From positions 14,570,001 through 14,634,000 of the forward strand of contig CM075101.1 in the NCBI GenBank assembly GCA_037576195.1: 64,000 bases of DNA. The letters are read 5' to 3'. Positions 36,723 through 46,150 of the stretch are shown one piece after another; within the stretch, counting starts at the first letter, position 1, and every line of letters starts with the position of its first letter. A program made the position numbers and the translations under genes. Under the pieces are notes generated by a model, which ran no database searches, was not told where the DNA came from, and worked only from the letters and a program-made list of their open reading frames with translations. The DNA comes from Phytoseiulus persimilis (lineage: Eukaryota; Arthropoda; Arachnida; Mesostigmata; Phytoseiidae).

Positions 36723-39164
36723 ATGATGCTCGACTACGATGAGGGCGGTTTCTACGAGGAGGACAAAATGTACGTTACCGAAAATTCGTCAGATTATCAA
36801 TCACGACGGTCGAAAACTCAGATCGCTTCTTTGTCATGAGCATCATCCCATAGTTCTGAAGATCGCATCATGCATGATACATGTGCGTGATCGTCATGGT
36901 TTTTCTACTCGTTCCGATGAAGTTGGCTTTTCAGTTCATTGAGTTTTCATTGATAGACCATGAATCCACCCAAGTACCGTTACCAGCAGCTACCCGTCAG
37001 GGAGGAGCGGCATCGGAGAACAATTATGTTGCAAGATAAATTGTATGATTCGACCCTACTCCTCCAATCGTTAATTCTTATCTCGGAAGCCACGTTTTCC
37101 AACTATTCTAAGCTCCTTGTTATCCGAAGTGCGAGCGGTTGTAGGCTTTGAGCGAGGTCATTGAAACCATTCCTCAAACAGGGGCATGACGGTTACGTCG
37201 GGCTCTGTCACTTTGAAGAAAGATGACAACAACCTCATCGGAATATCCATCGGCGGAGGAGCCCCACTCTGTCCGTGCTTGTACGTGGTGCAAGTTTTCG
37301 ACAACACACCCGCTGCGAAAGAAGGTACATTGCAGAGTGGCGATGAGATAGTTGCCGTATCGGGAAAAAACACAAAAGGCAAAACGAAGGTAAGTGGAAG
37401 ACCCTCGTCGGACAAAACGCCATTCTGTCGAAACGAATCCGATTCACGCGATCTCGAATCTGATCACCAAAGTCAGGAAGTTCAGGTGATTTTTCGAAAT
37501 GATTCCATCAATCGCCCGGGCTTGATCCGTTGCAACAAGGGCATGATTCCGAAAAAACACCTGAACTTCGAGGATCCACTGATCACTAACACGAATGGAT
37601 TCCTCAGCTCAGTCTGCGTGATTCAGTTCTCAAATTCGAGCCCTTTGTGTTCAGGTTGAAGTGGCCAAGATGATCCAGTCCGTGAAATCCGAAGTAACAA
37701 TCAACTACAACAAATTGCACGCGGATCCGAAGCAAGGCAAAACGCTTGACATTGTTTTGAAGAAGGTCAAGCATAGGATCGTAGACTCGATGAACTCTTC
37801 GACGGCCGATGCACTTGGCCTCAGCCGCGCGATACTATGCAACGGTGAGAGATGACACTGAGGACACCCTTTACCGTTCCTAATTCTGGATATCCCTAGC
37901 GGAGCGGAACAACGATTGAAAACTTCCCCTTCAGACAGTCTCGTGAAGAAAATGGATGAGCTCTTCCGCAACGAGTGTATCTACCGAGGTCTCATGGAGT
38001 ACACACATCGAACCTTGAAGGCGTTTTTCGAACTGTGTCATGTTTACAAGCAATTCGGGGACGTCTTCGCGGAGATCGGGGTCAGAGAGCCGCAGCCGAG
38101 AGCCTCGGAGGCGTTCACCGAGTTCGGCGAAGCGCATCGCTCGATTGAGAAACATGGAATCAAACTACTGAAGACAGTCAGACCCATGCTATCAGACCTG
38201 AACACCTACCTGAACAAGGCCGTTCCGGACACGAAACTCACTGTGAAAAAATACGCCGATGCCAAGTTTGAGTACCTCTCATATTGCTTGAAGGTCAAAG
38301 AAATGGACGACGAAGAATACGCATACCAGGCAAGTTTTTTGAAAGTTCACCTTCGATGATTTTCGAAGAAAATCCAGAGAGCTCACTCCGCGGAGAATCA
38401 AAGACGATGCACGTAATTTTACAGGCTCTCCAGGAACCTTTATATCGTGTCGAAACCGGAAACTACGAGTACCGCCTAATACTGCGATGCCGGCAGGAGG
38501 CTAGAGTCCGGTTCGCGAAACTGCGAGCTGACGTCCTCGTTAAGCTCGAACTTCTGGACCAAAAACACGTTCAAGACATAGTTTTCCAGCTGCAGCGACT
38601 CGTGACAGCGTTGTCACAGTATCACCAAGACTGTCGTGAAGCGCTGAAGGTGACCGCGATATTCCCAATTGAAGTTGATCTGTGTAAGAGCACGTTCCAG
38701 TATAAGGATCCTCTGCAACCCAGCCCTTACCAGGTGAGGATAACCGATCGGATTCGGGTTCGAGATCGGATAGAAAGTTCATTTGGGGGCATGAACCGAA
38801 GCATAAATCTCGAGGGGTTGACGAGTCCGGAACGTTAGGCAGCTCGGCCGGTGGGAAACCAACAGGCTTCAGAGCACCAACTCCCTGTCCCGATTCAAAG
38901 GATCAGAAGCAGCAGTTTCACAACTGAGAACTTCACTTCCAGGATGGGGAGGAGGGCGACTACAGGACCGTTGATAACGACGGAGACGAGGACGATGAAG
39001 AGATGTTGCAAGCTGTGGATCTCCCGGCACCAAATCTGAATTCAGAGTCAACCGCCAATCCCTCATCAAACCTCGAACTCCTATCGGAACTCGGAAATCC
39101 TCCCACACAGACCAACGGCAACTCACAAGAGCCAACAGCAAAATTACTCGATTTACTTGATTGA
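36723..39164 (+). CDS. PICK1: PICK1, PDZ and BAR domain membrane-trafficking protein
   Basis: Six exons: 36723-36769, 37182-37389, 37655-37844, 37935-38329, 38425-38733, 38943-39164; 456 residues. PICK1 is a peripheral membrane adaptor: its PDZ domain binds C-termini of kinases, receptors and transporters, and its BAR domain dimerises and binds curved membranes. The PDZ domain spans about residues 22-107, with the carboxylate loop NLIGISIGGG (33-42), the Cys-Pro-Cys of the membrane-binding site (PLCPCLYVVQVFDNTPAA), and GKTKVEVAKMIQ. The BAR domain runs to about residue 360 and is very close to vertebrate PICK1: GVREPQPRASEAF, SDLNTYLNKAVPDTKLT, FEYLSYCLKVKEMDDEEYAY, YRVETGNYEYRLILRCRQEA, LLDQKHVQDIVFQLQRLV. 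The tail is acidic (GDEDDEE), as in other PICK1 proteins. The intron after exon 4 uses a GC donor (CCAG|GCAAGT). A tandem ATG at 36723/36726 leaves the exact start open by one residue. Confidence 0.97.
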
Positions 39165-39245
39165 AATTTACATAGCGGAGAGCGCGCCTGATTGCTCCAT
39201 GCTGTGATGACGTGCAATGTTTGTATCAGTGAACGCCGACCACCT

Positions 39246-39251
39246 ATTAAA
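39246..39251 (+). terminator. Polyadenylation signal of PICK1
   Basis: ATTAAA, the commonest variant of the polyadenylation hexamer, lies 81 bases after the PICK1 stop codon and is followed by a T/G-rich stretch (GGGTGGTTTTGATTCTG) at about 39281-39297. Confidence 0.6.
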
Positions 39252-41750
39252 TCATCAGAGTCCAGCTCTCAGAAGCGGAGGGTGGTTTTGATTCTGTCAG
39301 ACCTCGTGTTCCTTCCTCGTCTGTTCCTCCTCCACTAATGGGAGTTGATCTGATGTTTTCGGGAGACCGTTATCTCCCTTTCGGGGATATCTGAATCCTG
39401 CCGGAGATCGGATGAGACCAGCTGCTTCGATGCTCGAAGTACTTTGCGACCAAACGAATCCACGGCAGATGAGTCCGGAGAAGATGAAGATTTCATGTGA
39501 GGTCGAGACCTCTCTCGGGATCAGCGCGTAGATTTCCAGCATCCGACCAGAGGTCGTCCGGAACAGATTCGAACGATTTCGACCATTCATTCACTCTGCG
39601 GAGTTATTCTGCGATGACGAATCGTTCCGTGCATGGCACGCGAACTGACTTCTTTCGAAATATTTAGGTCGTTCTGCAATCCTCGGTGCAGGTCTGATGC
39701 GGCTGATTGTCTGAACGAGGAGTCGCCCGAGTTTTCAGAACTGCAACCAGTGGAACAGATCTCTCGAGAGGTCGGGCTTGAGGAGATCAGAGTGCAGTGC
39801 AAAAACTTTCTTTGGGTGAGCGGTCGTAGCCTTGCGACAAAATTCTCCACGTCAGCGACGAAGATCGAAACAGCCTTATCGGCGGAGCAAGATGGCCGAG
39901 ATGCGATCAAACCTCCGTGCTGATTCCCGAGGCACGCAGCTTCTTCCTTTCTGGGGACTCACACGCATACTAACCGCGAAAGATGTTCCAGTCTGGACAT
40001 AGGGGCTCAAGAGCTGGAAGCCCTTCCATGAGTCGACGCACATCGCGGGGTCAGTTCGGAAATGACAACATATCCCAACGCACCTATTCATGAATGATAT
40101 GAGAAAGAGACACCAGCTCGAGTGGAACGATTCTCATTCCATCAGAGAATGTTCTCACAGATCGCCCTGGCTTGCTTTCCAACAACCCATGGGTGCTTAG
40201 AAAAGCTGTGATCAGATGCCATCTCCTTCCAAAGCAGCTCCACAACAGGGACTTTCTTTCTCAGGAGAATAAATTTAGGATGACCCTTCAGTCCTCAATG
40301 CAGCTGAATCGAGCCCCGGCGTATAATCTTAGCGGGCTCATTGATCGTGTCGAGTTCCTCTGCGGAGTCTCAGCTTCGATATCATAGAAGTATATTATAC
40401 TGTCACAACCCGTTTTCGTGCTCTCCTCCACCGATCTTCGGGAGGCTTCGAATGGAACCGAATCACAGTATGCGAGAACTTCATCAAGACTGCCATGAGT
40501 CAATCGAGCATGTGAACAGCGAACTCAAAGTGAGCGACACATGAGAGTGATGTCCCAACGTAATCGCTGTCACCTTTTCCTTCAGCCTGGAGCGCGATTG
40601 CTGAAGACCCCATTCCAGGGCTTCGAAACTGACCTGGAACTCTTCTCCCACTGAGATGCTCCCGCGACCTCCTAGTTTTCGCAACCCGTCCCGAGGAGTC
40701 CAGGAAATCGATCGGAATCTTTTCCCAGATGAAATAATGATTTTTACTCCAGAGCTTCAACTCAGGGATGTGTTTCCCAGCACTTCTCTCCCGGAAATGC
40801 TCCTGAGACTCTTGATTCCTCGATGCTGTTCACAGAACGAACTCCGAAAATCCACGAAGAATTCATGAAGGGTTTCATTCTCTACTAGAAAACAGCTGGG
40901 CCGATTTCCCGAATTCCCAGGACTCTGCAAGGCGACGCTCCGAGCCAGTCAGCGCTCTCTCCTTCTTTCAAAGTACGGATCAGACTGTCTCTTTTTCGAT
41001 GGTGAGAAATGCAGCTGGCCGTTTTTGCTCTCGGAACTTCTACAAGGTGGATTATCATGAACAAGAAGAGAGTTTCTGCTCAGCTTGCTCTATCGATTGG
41101 ATCCAACTAGGGAAATCCATACTGGGGACTGAAAGAAGCAAATGGCATTGAGGGCGAGAGGGATTCGGCAAACTTCCAAGATCAGATAGCGCGCCGAAGT
41201 ACATTAACCAAGACACGGATCGAGCCGCACGTTCGTACATGGAGATTGTGGGCACATAATCATTTGGCTGGAAGTGTATCGATTCCTAATTTACTCCTGA
41301 CAGATGGTTGCGTCTCCACGTGCTTCTGATACACGAGGACAGGGGATCAATCATTTGAAAAATGCAGCTATCTAGCGGCCTGTGCGCGATAAGCGCACTC
41401 CATTCACTCTGTGAACACATGGCACGATACCGAATCGACATGAGACGAAATTCGAGCTGGCAACATCGCCTGAGTCTGCGTTGTCACTTGCTAGGCTACG
41501 TATGAGAGAACCGAAATTTTGGAGCACGAAAAGATCCAGGGATCCTCCGTCGATGAGGGATCTCCCCTCGATGATTCTCCCTAGGCTCTCTGGAGCGATC
41601 ATAGTTAGCATAAGGACAGTCGATAAATTAGCTCGAAAAGACTCGTTGACTATTTTCCCGGAGCCTGTCGAAGTCGGTGTCCTCGTTCGGAGGCCCCTCC
41701 GTTGGAGGGGATCGGCTCTTAAATCATCCCTATCTGCGTATCCGACTCTG

Positions 41751-41858
41751 TGTCCACGCGAGCCAGAGTGTTATTCCGCTGTGTGTGGTAGGAGATGCGG
41801 CGATGATTGCACCGTGATGGGGGTGAACGAGTACCGTTGCATGTGCCGTGCTGAGTGT
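41751..41858 (+). CDS. Cysteine-rich segment of an unidentified secreted-type protein
   Basis: Thirty-six codons carry eight cysteines in the pattern C-x5-C-x4-C-x3-C-x3-C-x9-C-x-C-x3-C, for example CGRRCGDDCTVMGVNEYRCM, CRAECE. The frame is open from 41481 to 42017, so this is not a short fragment between stops. Dense, regularly spaced cysteines ending in YRCMC recall disulphide-rich extracellular modules (EGF-like, trypsin-inhibitor-like or defensin-like), but the spacing matches none of them exactly as I remember them. A possible acceptor lies just inside (CGAGCCAG), which would drop the first cysteine. No signal peptide was found upstream. The coding status is likely but unproven. Confidence 0.35.
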
Positions 41859-42341
41859 GAAGAACTCGAGCGGGGAACGACAATCGAGTCTCGCAGGCCT
41901 CTTCACCCATTCATCTCAACGAGCAGGCTTCCAAGATCATCGTGCAAATCGGTGGAAAACGGTTGCGATGCTATTCAGGCTTACGCAATCTGTCAATGGC
42001 TGTCCTCCAAAGTTTGAAGCGTTTCCTCTACTGCAGGGTGTTCGCTGGAAGGTGAGCGACGATCATGGTGTTTCTTCTCACCCTCTTTCGGTCAAGCTCC
42101 CAGAAATCATTTGCTTGGCCACTTGCAACGACTATGATCCGTGGAAGGCTGGGGAATGATTGAAAGTGCGATTGAAACACTTAGTTGCTGGTCATTTGAA
42201 TCACATTCAGCGCTTAACTCTGGTTTACAGTGTCATGAAGCCCGAGTTAATTTCAAAGAATGTGTGAACTTCGTTGAACCGGTCTATCGTGTGCCCGAAG
42301 CTCAAATTTGATAATGTGACCCTTGCAATCTGAGACCGTAA

Positions 42342-42662
42342 GAAATCACACTCCTTCGTATCCGATCCGAAGTCGGCATCATCGGAGCCGTGGAAGCAGA
42401 GCACCAGTTAACGATCGACAAGGTGGTGGATGATCGAGTTCGCTTGAATTATCGGGATACTTGCACAGATTGAGGGAACCACGGATTCTGTGGCAACGCC
42501 CAGTCGTACTTGTTTGTTCCCAACATGATTCTCCCCATGAGCTATGGGGAGATGCTATGGATGGAACAACGCTCTTCAATGCAGAATAGCCACATTGCAG
42601 ACGACATCCCAGAGGTTTCCGAAGAATTGGTCGGGTTTCAGTTATATCGAGCGATTCTTCCT
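42342..42662 (+). CDS. Unidentified coding-like frame interrupted by one TGA
   Basis: Forty-three codons (including RSEVGIIGAVEAEHQLTIDK) run to a single TGA at 42471-42473, and the same frame stays open for 63 more codons (GNHGFCGNAQSYLFVPNMIL, IADDIPEVSEELVGFQLYRA). The amino-acid balance on both sides looks like real protein, with paired acidic residues, Gly and Cys. Explanations in falling order of likelihood: a short intron removing the TGA (a GTGGTG donor and a GATTGAG acceptor exist, but the phase does not fit), a decaying gene, or chance. I know no family that matches. Confidence 0.28.
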
Positions 42663-44049
42663 TGATTGGGTCAAGGACTTTAACGGCATCCCGGCGAATT
42701 TGCTTTTCGAATGTGACAACTCAACAGACGAAACAGACGGGTGGTGACCGCGCTCCATTCACGGGCTCAAGTTTAAGTCATTCCGAAAGGAGGCTAGAGC
42801 TTCGCGTTGTGTTCGATCCCTACTGCTGGAGGTACTGCTCCTACGTGCCGGAGTTGACACCTCGATCGACCTGAGGCCAGTGAAGCACATAGTCTAGGAA
42901 TTCGCTGAGAAGACACCAGAAGTCGTCACGATGTTACCTCTGTTCTTCTTCGACAGAATGTGTAAGAGAGGATCACAGTCCCGGCATTCGTTGTCATTGG
43001 AAAAGACGCTGTTATTGGGGAATCCATGGTCCACTCGATATCCCTCGACAGAAATACACAGAGTCGTGTGGATGGTCGGACACGACGCGTCACACTATCG
43101 CATCACAAAGCAACCGCAAGGAAAAAGGATCGTTCGCCTATTCTATTCCTACCTCTAGACCATTGTCATCTGACAAAAACAGGGAGCATTGCTTCAGGGC
43201 GGGAATTATCCACAGAATTTCCTCACAATTCCTGTCGGTATAAGCACTGTCAGGTGTAAAATATATTTCGTGAGCGAGTAAGCGGTAACGGGGTGACATC
43301 CGAGGTTTGGCTCGTCGGTTCCATCGTTGTGATGAGATTGCTCTCTCGATGTGCTCATTCTTGCACCGAAAAAAAGCGTCGCATGGAAGCAAACGAGTCG
43401 AGCCGGGAGAAGAGCTGCCCTCCCTCATCGGTTGTCCTGTTGAGCGCTGATTTCTCAAGGAGTGTCGTGACGTCCGTGACTCTCAGCATTTGGGAAGCTC
43501 GCAGAAAACTGATGTACGCAAATGTTCTGTTCCTGATTGAGATCGTGCCCCAAGTCGTTCGAAGAGCGGGTTCAATCGGTCGACAACATTGAGTTGGGAT
43601 AGTTTCCCTGTTGCGACTAATCACTGGGTCAGTCAGTCGTGATTCGTTTCGACGTTCCGGACACGCTGATGTTCGAGCGCTGATAGCGAGTTAATCTCGG
43701 ATGGTTGGTGGAGTTGCACCCTGATGTTGAAGGATGGTTTTAAGCAAGGATCGAGACGCTTATCTCTCAAGGAGCCTATGAACTCTCGAGGGTACCAGCT
43801 CAGCACTCTGACCGAGCTCAATGACGGGCATGATTCCCGAAATGTTGGTGGTGCTTTGTGGACAGAACGGTCCAACTCAAACCGGTACCAAATTCCAATG
43901 ACTGCACCGCTCCGAAGAGGAGGAAGTTCACCATCTTATTCGCGCTACGCGGCCAGGCAATCGTCATTCACTGATGATATCACATCCAGCTCGGAACTCC
44001 TTCACGCGTATAAATGACGAACCACCGCTCGTCCAAGGGAACCCAAGAA

Positions 44050-44055
44050 TTTATT
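44050..44055 (-). terminator. Polyadenylation signal of the small secreted-protein gene
   Basis: AATAAA on the minus strand, 11 bases beyond the TAA stop codon. The 3' untranslated region would be only some 25-40 bases. Confidence 0.75.
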
Positions 44056-44066
44056 CGTAGTCCTGC

Positions 44067-44390
44067 TTAGCAGCAAAGAATGCAGTTGTTCTTGTCCGGT
44101 TGCTCCAAGAACTTCGGGGTGGGCTCTTCAGCACTGACTGTCATGTGGCAAGTCTTCCCATCGACGTTCAAGGTGACTTTGTAGAGGTTCCATCGCGTCG
44201 AGGTGTTTTCAGACATTGTAACGATCTCAACTTTATTGGTTTTACCCAGCTCTTTGGCCTTCGCGAGGATTTTCGGCGTCACGTCTCGAGTTTTCGGGTC
44301 CACATTATCGTTGGGTGCACCAAATCCCTTGACGTCGACGCACTGGGCCACACTGACAGCTACGAGCGCGAGAATGACGAGGCTTTTCAT
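44067..44390 (-). CDS. Small secreted protein, possibly cystatin-like
   Basis: A single-exon, 107-residue protein on the minus strand. Residues 1-16 are a textbook signal peptide (MKSLVILALVAVSVAQ), so the mature form is about 91 residues starting at CVDVKGFG. The second half (LYKVTLNVDGKTCHMTVSAE) is strand-rich and resembles the central strands of cystatins, which inhibit papain-like proteases. The usual inhibitory loop QxVxG is not there; at that position the sequence is NTSTRW, so a cystatin role is uncertain. Mature cysteines: one at the N-terminus, one in KTC, and a cluster NCILCC at the very end, an unusual finish. NTS is a possible N-glycosylation site. The stop is followed within 12 bases by AATAAA, which strongly supports a real short transcript. 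Other reading: an unrelated mite-specific secreted protein. Confidence 0.82.
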   Translation of the reverse strand: MKSLVILALVAVSVAQCVDVKGFGAPNDNVDPKTRDVTPKILAKAKELGKTNKVEIVTMSENTSTRWNLYKVTLNVDGKTCHMTVSAEEPTPKFLEQPDKNNCILCC

Positions 44391-45367
44391 GTTGACGCTG
44401 TGAATAAGCGTCCGAAAGTTACCGAAAGAATCCAGGCTCCGTGATGTGCACTCCCATAGGAGCGCTCAGAGTCCAAAGAAAGATGGCGGACCGCCGACTG
44501 AGCACGCAGGAAGTTAGATCTCTTCGTAGTCACTCCAAAGAAAGAGGAGTTCACGGAGTGACTCACCGGTCGTTGGTTCCGAAGCGAGTATCACCGATAC
44601 ACGCCACGATGTTCTCGGATTTATTGGAACTGACAGCCCTTTCTACGAGAGAGGAGGACAGCGTGAGCGAGCGGACTCCCTGTGCGCTCGAGCGTCAGCT
44701 CGCAAAAACAAGTTCAACAAGAAAGGCGAACTCTCTCGAACGGAGCTTCCACTATTATGGACGACACATTTTCTTCCCAGAAATTCGAGCGAACATGGCC
44801 TTGGTTTTCCGAGCCGATGACCTCAGAATACTTTCGGGTATACCTGTCACTTCCAGGATAGTTGTTCCCGCTGTTTGATAAATTCGCTGGAGCGGAGCTC
44901 CTCAGTAGGGGCTGTTGGCACCACGAGTAGGTTCTTGCATATTTAATTTCCCACGTGAGACTGGTCGAAGACTCATGGCTTATGTGAGCGCAGTTGTTTT
45001 CCAGAGTCTTCTGATCGATCGCTGAGCATGGCATCAGACTGTTACATCGAGACGGAACGTGTTTGATTCCGTGAACCGAATATGCATTTCTGATTCGTCC
45101 GAAACAAGTTTCAGTTCAGACTTTTCGTATGAGGCGTTCTCCTTCTGTTTCGCCGATTCCGTCATAGCCCATACCCGCAAGGATGCTGGACTCTGCCACG
45201 ACTCGACACAGATAACTCAGAGAGTTAAACTCCAGGACGGAATTGTGTCCCGATTTGATGGTACAGAAGAACTTGATGCGATCAACCTCCGGAGAATGCT
45301 CGGAATGCAGCCATCCTCCTGAAACATAATAGCTCTGAGAGCAAGCTCTATAACTGAGAGAAAAACG

Positions 45368-45901
45368 ATGGTGAGCTCTCGTACAGAGAAGGTCCGACGA
45401 GCCTTTAGAAAAAGAGAAGGACAGCGCGCCGGAAGAGGGGTTGGCTCGAAAAAGCGGATCCTGGAGGATCGATCGCGCTGCCGAGCCAGCAAACTGGTTC
45501 GCTGGTTCATGAGTAGCAATGAGTCGAGTGTTCGACGACTTGCCAATGCTGGACGAGCTCTTCCAAGACCCTCTGATCGTGAACTTCCCGAGATTCGTAC
45601 AGTACGCTTCGGAATTACGGCCTCCCAGCTTCCGGAGCGTTCACGGAATCTCGTTGCCAAACGGCCACGTTCACATACGACAGTATCAGTCAGGGGCAAC
45701 TGCAGCGTGGAGACCGACACGACAGCACACGAGAAGACCAACCCCATCGAGAAACTGGGCGTGACACAAGGGAAAACTTATGCCCATGCAAGTCTCAAAA
45801 CAAAGCTGACGCACAAAGAGGAAGTTTCGTCCGGAGTCATCATAGAAGACAACGAAACCGGTTCTATGAATGGAACTCAGATGGTCGAATGTCTGGACTA
45901 G
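45368..45901 (+). CDS. Unidentified open frame ending at a polyadenylation signal
   Basis: A 177-codon ATG frame, very basic in its first half (VRRAFRKREGQRAGRGVGSK) and more ordinary in its second (GVIIEDNETGSMNGTQMVEC), stopping seven bases before AATAAA at 45909-45914. The closeness of stop and hexamer suggests the last exon of a plus-strand gene. A different plus-strand frame inside it (from 45519: SRVFDDLPMLDELFQDPLIV) looks more protein-like over 45519-45680, so the true model may switch frame at an intron. I could not fix the borders. No domain was recognised; a minus-strand frame of similar length overlaps and is a competitor. Confidence 0.25.
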   Translation: MVSSRTEKVRRAFRKREGQRAGRGVGSKKRILEDRSRCRASKLVRWFMSSNESSVRRLANAGRALPRPSDRELPEIRTVRFGITASQLPERSRNLVAKRPRSHTTVSVRGNCSVETDTTAHEKTNPIEKLGVTQGKTYAHASLKTKLTHKEEVSSGVIIEDNETGSMNGTQMVECLD

Positions 45902-45908
45902 GTTTGGA

Positions 45909-45914
45909 AATAAA
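45909..45914 (+). terminator. AATAAA polyadenylation hexamer
   Basis: AATAAA directly after the TAG at 45899-45901, followed by a T-rich stretch. It marks the likely 3' end of a plus-strand transcript whose protein is not identified. Confidence 0.4.
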
Positions 45915-46054
45915 TTTTGTTCCACAAACAAAACGAAGCTAAATCATCGCTGATCATGGCTCCGCTCAATGCTTTCGGATGCATCGTGTCAGAAGAGAGC
46001 TCAAGACTCATTCTCAACTTGCCATCACTCCCGGTGGCCTGACAAAGTTTTGAG

Positions 46055-46150
46055 GTGAGGGGCAGGAGAGGAAGAAGCTGAAGAGCGGATGGGAGGAGAG
46101 GGCGAAGCAGGAGAACTAGAAGATGGAGAAGTAGATAAAGAAGCAGAACA
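46055..46150. repeat. Purine-rich low-complexity tract
   Basis: Almost a hundred bases made nearly only of A and G on the plus strand (GAGGAAG, GAAGAAG, GGAGAAG units), without an exact repeat unit. It could be a polypurine splice-enhancer-rich exon, a minus-strand Ser/Pro-rich coding tract, or simple sequence. Confidence 0.6.

Larger units (their letters stand above)
39165..44066. other. No recognised gene; unidentified coding-like stretches at 41.7-42.7 kb
   Basis: Two stretches, listed separately, look translated: a cysteine-rich segment at 41751-41858 and an open frame at 42342-42662 interrupted once. Between them, CHEARVNFKECVNFVEPVYR follows a possible acceptor (TGGTTTACAG) near 42232. 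At 43724-44017 (+) an open frame ends with a Ser- and Arg-rich tail, including APLRRGGSSPSYSRYAARQS, and a TGA. These may belong to one fast-evolving plus-strand gene, but I could not thread a continuous model. At 40288-40503 (-) a frame begins MTHGSLDEVLAYCDS, which recalls SLC22 starts, but nothing downstream supports a second transporter. Confidence 0.35.

Noticed and set aside
36960-37151. An open frame inside PICK1 intron 1
   Set aside because: The PICK1 phase and family alignment join exon 36769 directly to 37182; including this stretch would disrupt the conserved N-terminus.
40288-40503. A second SLC22-type start (MTHGSLDEVLAYCDS) on the minus strand
   Set aside because: No following exon with SLC22 motifs was found between 39.2 and 40.3 kb; the similarity is limited to a few residues.
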